Of a stretch of DNA of 64,000 nt, positions 32,262 through 41,740 are shown piece after piece. Source of the DNA: Adiantum capillus-veneris (lineage: Eukaryota; Streptophyta; Polypodiopsida; Polypodiales; Pteridaceae); NCBI GenBank assembly GCA_014529385.2, contig CM043952.1, forward strand, positions 52,509,119 through 52,573,118. The letters are read 5' to 3'. The notes beneath the pieces are model-generated. The model saw nothing but the letters and a program-made list of their open reading frames with translations. It was not told where the DNA came from and made no database searches. Position numbers and translations under genes: made by a program. The stretch's first letter is position 1. Each line of letters starts with the position of its first letter.

Positions 32262-34361
32262 TTACACTTGATGGGTGCTTTCTTTAATCTCATCATCACC
32301 AATTTCCTTTGTCTCTGTAGGCCATCTTGGAGCTTCATTACCATTCTCAGTCATTTTTGGACTCATTTGTTGTTGAAAATTGATCATCATTCTTTTCTTA
32401 CCTCTTAAATTATAACCTTGTGCATATGGCTTTTGAGACATTCCTCGTGAAGTTTCATCATTTTCTTGTACCTTATTCTCTTTGTATAGATCAGGCATCT
32501 CTTAAGTGTTTTCTTCATCTAGATTATGGATTTTTCTTTTTTTTGTTCTTTTAATAAAGGAAAATCTCAATAAATAACTAAATAAAACCAAAAAACAACT
32601 CAAAAAAAAGCAAAATCATTCGAATAGAATTTTAAATGCTATGTACATTGTGCACATGTCCCTAGGGGCTCATATATGGCTTTTGCCCCCGTACTCCTCT
32701 TGTACGCTATTATAAGGGCATATACTCTAAATTTTGTCAAAAATCATCACAATCAAACGCAAAAATTCGATACAACTCACAAAACATTGACCTCTAATAT
32801 TCAAATATTAGGTGCGCATTGAGAATTCCTACCCCCTCCTATTTGGAGTCCTCCTGGATGACACGGTATTGTCAAGGGTATGTGTTGTAATTGGGAATTT
32901 AAAAAATTGTGCCTATCCAGGCCTTGTAATGTAGCCCTATTATGCATGGAAAAAAATTATGTTGTGAAGATGTGGGTATAAGAAATTTTCTTATTGGTAA
33001 TTGTTGGCGAGGCTTCCTATTCTAAGAAATGTGATGGTCTTTGAAGCTCCTATGTCATTTGCTTGATTGAAGGTCATAGAGAAATTTGGTGATCTCTTCT
33101 TTGGTTGCCTTCGGTTATTTTGATTCTGAGATTTTCCTATGAATTCACTTCATCTCCTGATTTGTAAGCCTTGGTAGCATGTAGTGGTGAAGTGAGATCG
33201 ACTTGCTTGCTTCTAATTGTACTATAATTTAGGAGGAATTGAAAAGTTCAAGCGACGATGCACTGGCAGTAGTTTAATTACTTTTCTTTGAGACCCACTT
33301 TTTTTGTGATTACTAGTTATTTTGTTAATGATGCTCATTTGGGAATCCATACTTTTCCCTGCTTTTTTCGTGCTTGAAGCAACTTCTTTGGGATCCACCT
33401 TGTCTTCATGGGACTCAGCAACGGTCTTTGCTTCATCCCTTGTATGCTTAGTTGAGGATGGGATTTAGATTTGGGAGTTGATACTTTTTTTGTTTTGGAA
33501 TCCAAATAAACTCATGAACTTTTTGTGCTTGAATCAAAATTATTGGAACCCAAATTTGAGTTGCAATAGCTTGCAACTTTGTAATTTTCCTAGCGGTCCT
33601 TGCAGACTTCACTTATTTTCCTTTTGGTGATGGATCTTCTGATGTTTCACCAGAGGTATTTGTCTTCTTGATCCATACTTGCTTTTGGCCGAGCTGGCTC
33701 TTTGGTATCCATATTTGTTGAATTTTTTGGCTCTCACTGCTTGTTCTTTTATTTTGGATTTTCTTGGCCGTTATTGAAGCTACTAGTGAGGGTGATGACA
33801 TGAGTTTTTGATAGGAATTCCATAAGAATCATCATTTTTTCTACTATCCTCAGCAAGGTTGAATTCTAGCACTTTCCTTGGTGGTTTGGCTGGTTATGGA
33901 AAGTTACTATTTTTTTGCTCTTGGATTGCAGTTTCTGGGAGGACTTCTCTATCCAATTGAGTAGAGCATTGTTAGCCGTTGACATGGTTGTGTTCTTCTT
34001 GGGTCTTTTCTTCTTGTATGGGATCCACGTATGAAGATGCTTGTTGCAGTTTTGTTTGCATCGAAGATTTTGGAATTTGATAGTCTTTATTATTATAGCA
34101 GTGACATTGGTTCATGAGTCTTTGATCTGGACAATCATAAAAACGTGCATTTGTTAAAGTGTCATATGTGTCACTTGTTGGTTTGTCTATTTTGATTGTC
34201 AACATCTTCTTGAAATCCAAGTGTTCTACAGATTCATAGAACTCATCTTCTTCTTTGTCTTTGTTTCCTGTATTACACTCACTACAAAAAGTAAAAGATG
34301 AAATCATAGCCATCTTTATCACAAAAAATCGTTGTTGGATTGTCTTGAATAGCACACACAT
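32262..34361 (-). pseudogene. Decayed ORF region of element G with W-I-P-K repeats
   Basis: Minus-strand coding-like pieces at 33,972-34,361, 33,613-33,801 and 32,262-32,498. Recurring short motifs such as WIPK and VWIKK occur near 33,400-33,720; the same motif type (VWIPKSS, PIWIKD) occurs in the H region near 55,995 and 56,725. The 33,972-34,361 piece has scattered cysteines (CSECN, YDCP, CHCYN) but no standard knuckle. I do not recognise a family. Its place after the protease is where RT would be expected, yet no RT motif was found. Confidence 0.35.
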
Positions 34362-34429
34362 CTAGAGTAGCCAAGATGTGTTTCCATTCAAGTGGCTCTA
34401 AAGCTTCTACAAGAAAGGGTTTAAGGATA

Positions 34430-35226
34430 TAATCCTTATCTTGAATTTACATTTCTAGGATGCATTCCTCTTGCTTTAAGTTTCCACATTGCGAAGCTCC
34501 ACACATCCACAATTCTTTAGGCTTACCCAACCGTGGTGCAAGTTCTGATCATGCTATAGTAGTGGAATCAAACTCCTCCATACGTTCACTTCACGTCCTT
34601 GTAACTATGGTGTTGTTCTTCGACCTGCTAAAGTCAACAATAGCAAAGGTATTCTTATACTCAATGCCACAAGAAGTAACTACTACTTTTTCAAACAGTC
34701 CTATGGGCCTTTTCATGTGTCCACTTGCAAGTTGCAGTTTCATCATGGTAGCCCTCACTGCTGGTTTTTCCCATTTTTTCCAAATCTATTTTGTTGCGAT
34801 GGAAACACCAACTGCATTGTCAAGGATTACAATGGTTTTTATACCTTGGAATTCCACATGAAGAGTGGTGTTTACATCTTCTCCCTTATAATACACGCCT
34901 ACCTTGTTTAATGGTAATGGCCTAGGGTTTAGTTGAGGCATTTTCATCTCTTTGATCCCTTCCTCGATTTGAGTCATTGGTTTTTTGACGCCAAATTACT
35001 CTAGGAATTTTCCCACAGTAGTCCACATATTTGATCTTATTCTAAGAAAATCAGCTAAAGTTATAGTACAGGTGATTGATGTTGACAAGATTATCATCAA
35101 CCCTTTTGAATTGATGACCTTGTTGGAAGACAATTTATGTGATGGGACTACAAACACATCTGACTTGGCCTCGTGCTCTCCCGTATAGGATGGTAGTGTT
35201 CTTAGCGAATGGGTTTGAGTGGCCCT
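34430..35226 (-). pseudogene. Retropepsin-like protease region of element G
   Basis: On the minus strand: VEFQGIKTIVILDNAVGVSI (active-site region, D-N-A in place of D-T/S-G or D-G-G), then MMKLQLASGHMKRPIGL and a stretch ending KNTFAIVDF. This layout (D-x-G, x-M-x-L-A-x-G, then a G-I-x-x-x-V near the flap) is that of plant Ty3/gypsy proteases. Stops follow. A coding stretch upstream (34,996-35,226) runs up to the E insertion point. Confidence 0.6.
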
Positions 35227-35637
35227 TGTTGACAGGCACATCAACATGTAACTTTAGTAGTCAGTCAAATATGTTTTGCTGATGATTAGTTGGATATGCT
35301 CAGTCGGATTGTAATAAGTCTCATTATGGTCAGTCGAATTGTAGTGAATCGGATATTTAACAGTTAGTGTGTATCAAGACTGAGGTTGTTATAACCAGTT
35401 TATAGTGAAATAGATTATAATTTTACTATGTGCTCTATAAAATCCCACTGAAATGGGATGAAGTTGTAGCTTTTTCCTTGATGAATGAAGTGATTTTGAG
35501 TTCTGTTTTGAGTTACTATCTTGTTCCATCTTATCTCTTATATGTATTACTTCAGTGTTTCTAAATGAAATTCAGAGTTTTGTAAGGTTATGGGTAGTGT
35601 TATGATTCAGTTTCATCTGTGCTGATGAACCACAACA
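35227..35637 (+). repeat. 5' LTR of element E
   Basis: 411 bp, aligned along its whole length with 50,559-50,966. Contains repeated CAGTCGGATTGTA-type words near 35,305-35,355 and a TCTATAAAATCC near 35,432 that may be the TATA box. Confidence 0.92.
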
Positions 35638-35641
35638 CATT

Positions 35642-35659
35642 TGGTGATCCGGCATCTTA
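35642..35659 (+). promoter_or_regulatory. Primer binding site of element E
   Basis: TGGTGATCCGGCATCTTA four bases after the 5' LTR. The TGG start and position fit; the tRNA is not assigned. Confidence 0.65.
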
Positions 35660-35685
35660 TGCCCTCTTTTTGAGGTCATAAGAAG

Positions 35686-36900
35686 TTGTTTGGTATCATG
35701 CTTATGGATGTTTTTTTGGGAGGATGCATGTCCCATAGGGGTCAAAAAATCTCTCGTATATATTATACATGGACTCAAGCCAAAACAGGCATCACAGATC
35801 CATTTCATTATGATGATGTTTCTAATGATGATGGAATTGATCCACCACCTAAAGAATCGCTGTTAAATTCTGGTGTGGAGAGTTTTGGTGCAGCAAAGGG
35901 AAGGGCAATGAGGAAATTTTTTGGGGTGTTACTCTTGACAAGAGGACCTGCGACAAGTAGAAGATGACTCCACTTTGATCCAATGAGGGTTTCTAACAGG
36001 CAAAGACCTAGAATAATCCCAAATCCTATCCCCATGGCCCAACCACCTCCTAATTCACATATTAAATCAGCAAATATCAAAGGAAAGTCTAAGGAAGATG
36101 CAGATTGTCACGTGGTGCAATTTGGAACGAGATGGCAATCTAGTGGATATCAGGTGGTGTACACAGATCCTATCAAACTATCGTATCAAACAAGGTACAA
36201 TTCTTGTAGAGGATTTTGCTCAGAAATTCAGGATTTTTGTTGAAAGATTACAGGGCAATGAAAGATCCACTAATGAAAGCTGGTTATTTTCTAAAAGGCT
36301 TGAGAAGTGGTATTAAAAATGATGTGGCCAGTATTGATATTGCAGGTGGTTTCAATAACCTGGTATAGGCTGCTTCTAGAGTTGAGAAAAGGCTTGGCAT
36401 GACCAAGTCTAACAACAGAGGAAGTAAGGATTTTGAATTGGGGTTTGAGTCAAGTACAACATCTTCTGCTGAATTGGATTCAGAGAGTTCATCTAATGTG
36501 GAGGATAAGAAGAAGAAAAGACTCCTGATAATAAAAAGAAGGATAAGACAGGTGATGAGGTTGATTTGATTCAACAATTAAAGAGTATTGAATATTCGGT
36601 TATAGCTCCTAAAGACAAAAGGTTCTATGAAATTTGTGAGAATAATGGTCGTACAACTGTTCAATGTTGGTATAATCCAAAGCAGAGGAATAAACCACCT
36701 TCATGTACTGCTCAGGGTAGTTTTTTAGTAGAGGCAAATCAGGTGGCTCCATTTCGAGGAAGACCACTTGGATAGGGAAATCAAAGAGGACCTGAAAGAA
36801 ACAAGGATAAAAATCAAAAAAGGCCCCAAGGAGTAATGCCTTGTGTTTATTGTGGTGACCCTAGTCATTGTGTTGGTCTCCGTTCTGCGTTATGAGTAAA
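35686..36900 (+). pseudogene. gag pseudogene of element E
   Basis: N-terminal coding at 35,686-35,967 (with DPFHYDDVSNDDG), then a capsid segment with EDFAQKFRIFVERLQG near 36,210-36,255 and GYFLKGLRSGIKNDV near 36,280-36,320, reached through frame changes. In-frame TAG near 36,366 and 36,773. A C-x2-C-x4-H-C motif (CVYCGDPSHC) near 36,842-36,870 is a damaged zinc knuckle, and a second cysteine cluster lies near 36,625-36,665. Capsid/nucleocapsid function is inferred from position and motifs. Confidence 0.75.
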
Positions 36901-37489
36901 ACATAGAGAAGAAAGAGGTATTCTAGTCGTTCATTTTAATCAGGAGAACTAGCAAGTAGGTCCTCCACAACCTCCTCGAAATCAACCATAGGCACAATCC
37001 AATGTCATTATCAATGATAATCCTATTTATCAGGGACCAGATACTCGATCAGCAACAATAGTTCAGATAGAGGAGTATGAAGAGGGAGAAATTGATTGCA
37101 ATAATCCAGAGCAGATGGAACAGGAGATTGATGTGTTGGTTGTAACAAGGTCTAAGGCCAAGGGTCCTATTGACCAGGGCAACAAAAAAGAGTAAGAGAT
37201 TGGGTGCATAAACATGTTCAAAAGAAGCAACAACATCAGGTTTTGGAGGATAATTTTGATTCCTCCAATGAACCACTAAAACATCAAGAGAAGTTTGAGG
37301 TATTTGAACTTGATAAGTGTGAGGTACTCATTCATTCTCCTTTACATTTATCTTTGGATCAAATGCTTTCTAGTACCAGTCTTTAAAGAAAGACTATTGC
37401 ATAAATTGTTGGATAAGCACTCTAAAATTCCAAGTCAGCAAGAGGGGAACCTGGTGTTAACACAATTCATCCTTTTGATGTGGATTTTA

Positions 37490-37865
37490 TGGTCCCAGTG
37501 ATTAAAGTTACTTTACAAGACTAGATATTTGATGAGGTATTGTTGGATGGAGGATCTGGAGTCAATATTCTACTTGAGTCAGTGTATCTTACAATGGGCT
37601 TAGAAAAGTTGGAACCAGCACCTCTCTAGGTCAAAATGGCAGATTAGAGAAGGGTCCACCCTATAGGAATTTTGAGGAACTCTTCCATTCAGATTGCAGG
37701 TATGTAGTTTCAAGTGAATTTTGTACTACTCAAGATGAATGAAGAAGATGCTTCCTATGAAATGTTATTGGGGAGGCCTTGGTTTAGGTTAGCCAAGGTA
37801 AAACAGGATTGGGGTGAGAATCAGGTGGTTCTTACCAAGGGTAAACGGGTAATCATTATTCCTAT
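37490..37865 (+). pseudogene. Aspartic protease of element E, cut by element D
   Basis: VLLDGGSGVNILLESVYL near 37,540-37,595 is the active site (D-G-G-S-G) of the Athila/Tat-like type. VKMAD, IQIAGM and MLLGRPWFRLAKV follow in the usual order. TAG codons near 37,522, 37,627 and 37,644 break it. The reading frame runs into the LTR of D at 37,866; the sequence after D (44,891) continues an acidic protease-RT linker. Confidence 0.85.
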
Positions 37866-38674
37866 TGATGGGGGCTTTTCACAAGCCAAGCTCCCATACC
37901 CCTCTTCTCTCGTCCCCACCCCATGAAAACCCCCTCTTAGGGAGGGAGTGATAAAAAGCATTGAAAAAAGTAAGAAAAAAATAAGTATGATTATGTAAAT
38001 ATATAAGAAAGGTAAAATAGGCCACCTCATGCCTGCGGGGTAGCCCATCCCCACCTTGCCTCCTTTTTCTTCACTGTTGCCCCGCCGGGTGTCCCTTTTC
38101 CTCTCCTCCACTCAAAAGGTCAACCCCCTCTCTCTTCCCCTTGTCCTTTCTCCTTTCTCTTTCCCCTCAAGCTACCCCACCTCTCACCAATAATGCACCC
38201 TAACTCACATGCAACTTATGCTATCTTCCAAAACAGTATACCCCACCCCCCTTTTCTCTCTCCTACACTCTCCCATGATCCAAATACCCCCCTCTCTCTC
38301 TAAAATTCGAAATCTCTCTTGTCTTGTAGCCAGATGGCCTCCCCCACACTCACACACACTCAATTTCACTGAAAAAGGTGCACACAGACCCATCCCCACC
38401 CAGTGGTTACCTGATTTTATTGTGTTCACACACATCTACACACAGATTCACCTCTTAACACACTCCCCTCTCTCCCCTCTTGTAATTACTTTATTCTCCA
38501 TGTCACCTCTCACTTTTTTTCATCAACCCATCTCTCTCTCTTAGTCTCTCTCTCATGAGACTGCTGTTCTGGCACATATACACACAGCCAGACCAGTGGG
38601 GCCCACAGTCACATGGCCTATGTAGATAATGATTTCTTCATTTCTAAATTCTGGAATTTCTCCCCCCTCCTCCC

Positions 38675-38684
38675 CTATATAAAG
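38675..38684 (+). promoter_or_regulatory. TATA box of element D (5' LTR)
   Basis: CTATATAAAG in a C-rich setting, conserved at 44,122-44,131 and in F at 59,787-59,796 (CTATATAAGG). The three LTRs become similar from here on. Confidence 0.75.
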
Positions 38685-38992
38685 AGGGGTCACCATCACA
38701 CTAAATACACACACAACATCACCAAAGAACACACTATGCACTGTGTGTGCCTAGTGCACACACACACACCCACACCATCACCATCACCATCACCGCAATC
38801 ACCATGCTCGTCTTGAGCATGATCTCTACACCCTTGGCTATGGAAGATGAAGGGAAAATATATGAAGGATGATGGCCATAACCCTCGTGCGAGTCTTCGC
38901 CATCAACTCCCACCTATCCGCCGTGTGCTCTACCACTCTCTCCCTTCTCATTCCCCTACCCTATGCTCCCCATTTCATCGCCTTATTCTCTA

Positions 38993-38998
38993 AATAAA
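38993..38998 (+). terminator. Polyadenylation signal in LTR of D
   Basis: AATAAA about 310 bases after the TATA box, conserved at 44,440-44,445 and in F at 60,109-60,114. It fits the end of R. Confidence 0.6.
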
Positions 38999-39163
38999 GC
39001 TTGAGGTTTTGTGAGTATGTTTTCTTGCAATGTTTTGCCCATGTGAGGTGTGCGGAATCGCCACCTAATCTTGTGTTTGGAGTGAGCTTGTGTATGTGTG
39101 AAGGGTGTGCGGATTCGCCATCCTTTTGTGGTGCCTAGGTACTAAGCCGCTATACCCCCTCCC

Positions 39164-39224
<61 letters not shown>

Positions 39225-39470
39225 CTCATTCCCTTTCCTCTTCATCATTACTCCCAAGTATCCATCTCTCTTGGATGAAAACTTTGTTATGGTGGTGTTT
39301 TGTTTGCGTCCTAGCCGCTGAAGCTAGGTGGTGCCCCTTATTTGCTTTACCATGAGAGGCTCGAGGCGTGCCATTCGGTCCCCGGTGTTTTAGAGGCCGT
39401 CGGGGGTTCGGGGTTTGCTTTGCTCTCATCCTTCAGTTTACAATGCTAAAAGTGTCGCCCACTATCAATC

Positions 39471-39710
39471 ATGGACGAATGGTTGAAGGAATTTTTTAAC
39501 TGGAGGACGGAAGAAGAAGAGATGAAGGAGGCACTAGCCGCATTCATTGAGGTGCTACTGCCAGGCTGCAATGTCGTCAGCATTCAAGAGGTAAACTCTC
39601 TATCTCGTGTCGCTCGTTCTAACTATAAATTGAGAGCATCAAGTGGGAGGTCGGTGAAGTGCCATCACTGTTGTCAACCAAGGCACACTGTCAATGAGTG
39701 CCAGCAATGA
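39471..39710 (+). CDS. Leader ORF 1 of element D (MDEWL ORF)
   Basis: 79 codons, starting MDEWLKEFFNWRTEEEEM shortly after the LTR. F has the matching start MDEWLAGFANWTSEEEEL at the same place, so this start is real. The C-terminal part contains a complete CCHC knuckle, CHHCCQPRHTVNEC (C-x2-C-x4-H-x4-C), separate from the gag knuckle. The F copy has diverged there. It probably binds nucleic acid; role unknown. An overlapping frame continues at 39,694. Confidence 0.55.
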   Translation: MDEWLKEFFNWRTEEEEMKEALAAFIEVLLPGCNVVSIQEVNSLSRVARSNYKLRASSGRSVKCHHCCQPRHTVNECQQ

Positions 39711-39899
39711 AGGCAGCGAAAGGGCTGAAGTCATCTACATCAACATTCATCGCAAAGAAGTTATTCACATCAAGGAAGGGAAGCAAACGGTGAGACCTCT
39801 TTTCCCTAAAGAAAATACAGTCAAAGTTATAACTCCAAAGTGGCCTAAAGGGGCTGCTCGAGCCAAAGGCAAGGAGAAGATAAGCCAGTCTGGAAACAC

Positions 39900-40430
39900 A
39901 TGACCCCGAAGGGAGAATCATCTGGCCAAGCAAGTGCTTCAAGCTCAGAAAGCCGGGTTGTACCCAGTTTGCCAAAGAGGAAGTCATCCGAAGCTAAGCG
40001 GCGAAAGGTCGCCTACCGATTTGCACAACGCATGCGAGTGCTATCAATCCACTTCAACAATCCGGAAGAAGAAGTGGTAAGAAGATTCCCATGTCCTAGA
40101 GAAGAGTGGTTCGGCTACTGCTCTCGCTGTTTTGGAAAGAGAGTGGAGGATCTTCCTCCTCTCCCTGTACAACTTATCCTGAAGAAGCTCTCTACCACGG
40201 GAGAAACCCAGTGGGCTGGGGACGATTTGCAATTGAATGGAGTAGAATTCATGCAACACGCCGACTACGGAAATTACCTGCAATTGCTGTTGGCCAAGAG
40301 GCTGGGAGTGGTCAGACGTGTCGCCATCACCCCGTACGTGCTGAGCAACGAAGGAAAGGTAGAGCCCATGAAAGGCGATGACCTCTTGTGGATGTGCAGA
40401 CTCATCAACACTGGCGCGGTAAGAGTATAA
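39900..40430 (+). CDS. Leader ORF 2 of element D, unrecognised, with basic cluster
   Basis: 176 codons. The start codon is uncertain because the frame is open upstream. The N-terminus is Ser-rich, followed by KRKSSEAKRRK, which looks like a bipartite nuclear localisation signal. The remainder (EEWFGYCSRCFGKRVEDLPP, then LAKRLGVVRRVAITPYVLS) matches nothing I know. The stop is directly followed by splice-like signals: removing 40,419-40,497 would fuse this ORF in frame to the conserved domain of the 71-residue ORF. No clear counterpart was read in F at this length. Confidence 0.45.
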   Translation: MTPKGESSGQASASSSESRVVPSLPKRKSSEAKRRKVAYRFAQRMRVLSIHFNNPEEEVVRRFPCPREEWFGYCSRCFGKRVEDLPPLPVQLILKKLSTTGETQWAGDDLQLNGVEFMQHADYGNYLQLLLAKRLGVVRRVAITPYVLSNEGKVEPMKGDDLLWMCRLINTGAVRV

Positions 40431-40497
40431 GTAAGTATTTCATCCTCTGTGCATGATGGAAAATGGGCCAACGGCATTCCCGTTCATATTCTTGCAG
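40419..40497 (+). other. Candidate intron in leader of D
   Basis: GCG|GTAAGAG donor and a pyrimidine-rich TTCATATTCTTGCAG|CAT acceptor, 79 nt. Both cuts fall between codons, so splicing would delete the stop of ORF 2 and join it to the conserved 70-residue-family domain exactly where similarity to the other family members begins. Confidence 0.35.
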
Positions 40498-40668
40498 CAT
40501 ATGCATGTGAATATCTATGTAGATAGGAAAGTCTTCTACCAGCAGAAGATCGTACACCTATTCGGTGCGGCGGTACTAGGAGAAATCCTCAATTCCCCGA
40601 ACCCTATCATTCTCCCCATATTAGATTACCATCATTCCTTTAATGTTTCAATCTTTATCTTGTTTTAA
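40453..40668 (+). CDS. 71-residue ORF of element D (same family as LTR ORFs of C)
   Basis: 71 codons from the ATG at 40,453 to TAA. From residue 17 it reads HVNIYVDRKVFYQQKIVHLF, then EILNSPNPIILPILDY and ends NVSIFILF. This matches the LTR ORFs of C (INVWISRK, FQQRIVFLF, SPDPIILPLIDY) and the ORF at 61,093 in F, with near-equal length and the same hydrophobic C-terminus. It lies about 107 bp before gag. The product is unknown; no signal peptide or metal site is evident. It may be the last exon of ORF 2. Confidence 0.6.
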   Translation: MMENGPTAFPFIFLQHMHVNIYVDRKVFYQQKIVHLFGAAVLGEILNSPNPIILPILDYHHSFNVSIFILF

Positions 40669-40775
40669 CCTATCCACCCACCCCTGTAAAAAGCTGCTAT
40701 GAGCCGCTACTGTTAATGTAATGTTAAAAAAAAGAAAAAAGAAAAAAGAAAAAGAGGTTTGTAATTTCCTGAGTC

Positions 40776-41740
40776 ATGGCAAGTGTTTCTTTCCCCACGT
40801 TCAGTGGAAAGAAGGGAGAGGATCTCACCACTGACTTTTTGGATGATTTCGACATTGCTTGTATCGTCTCCAACAAAGATGATGATGCTTCACGACTTAG
40901 AATTTTTCCTCTACTAATGAAAGTAGAGGCAAAGTCCTGGTATAATGCATTGCCCCAGGCCACCAAGAATTCATGGGATATGTTAATGGCTACTTTTGTA
41001 AAGAGGTTTGGTGGAGGCACAACCTCGGAGAGGCTATGGCAGTTACTGACAGAATTAAAGCAGGGAGGCCTGCTGGAGTATGCCACCTATGAGTCCAAAT
41101 TTGTGGACTTATGGGAGAGATGGGTTGCCTCGCTGGAGGAAGGTGAAGGAGCACCTAATTTCCTAAAGAAGGACCGTTTCATTGCTGGTCTATAGTCTCC
41201 GCTTAGAGAGAAGGTGAAGGGAAGGTTTCCTGCAACATATGAGTTGGCAGTCGAAGTAGCCCGCCTTAAAGACAAGAAGCTACGCATGCAAGCAAGAGTA
41301 AATGAGTCAGAGGAAACAAGCTCGGCCCAACCAACCCCAGTGACTGCAACAGCCAATCATAGAGTCCAACCACAGGAGGCATCAGAAGAGCAAGACCCGC
41401 TGAGTCGTATCCCCACCCAACTAGAGAGTTTATCTGTGCATCTAGTGCAGCAAGGGCATGCACTTGGCAAGAACCCAGAACAAGGAAGAGGACAACGAAG
41501 GCAGAACCCAGAGTACCACTGTTACAACTACGGGGAAGATGGCCATGAAATCTACTATTTCCCACACCCGAGGAGGCAGAATTTCAATAGAGGGGGGAGA
41601 CAGAATCAGATCTCTCCACTAAGAACACCACCGCCACTCAGGCAACCAATCCCACCTGTTCAAATCCCACCACTAGCGGTGCAACCACAGCTAGCCAGGG
41701 CCAGTTCAACGCCAGTCACCAATGCAACCACCGCCACAAT
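40776..41740 (+). pseudogene. gag of element D
   Basis: Starts MASVSFPTFSGKKGEDLTTD (ATG at 40,776, conserved in F). The capsid domain follows: SWYNALPQATKNSW, then FVKRFGGG, EYATYESKFVDLWERW and KKDRF. A TAG at 41,193 replaces a TGG present in F. After it come KGRFPATYELAVEVARLKDK and a damaged zinc knuckle CYNYGEDGHEIYYF (second and last Cys lost; F keeps both). A Pro-rich tail leads to a junction near 41,740 where the frame shifts relative to F. It would form the particle; it is broken here. Confidence 0.85.

Larger units (their letters stand above)
37866..39431 (+). repeat. 5' LTR of element D
   Basis: About 1,566 bp, highly similar to 43,292-44,890. TATA box CTATATAAAG at 38,675-38,684 and AATAAA at 38,993-38,998 suggest R near 38,705-39,020. 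A CT microsatellite (39,166-39,221) lies in U5. The final base of the LTR and the primer site are lost in a small deletion. Confidence 0.92.

Noticed and set aside
38205-38544. 111-residue ORF and opposing frames in the LTRs of D (also 43,656-43,991)
   Set aside because: Lies in U3, is repeated only because it is LTR, low-complexity Pro/Ser/Leu, and not present in the F LTR.
38760-38800. CACCATCACCAT array that would encode poly-His
   Set aside because: Simple repeat in the LTR just after the TATA box, present in all three LTRs; no supported frame.
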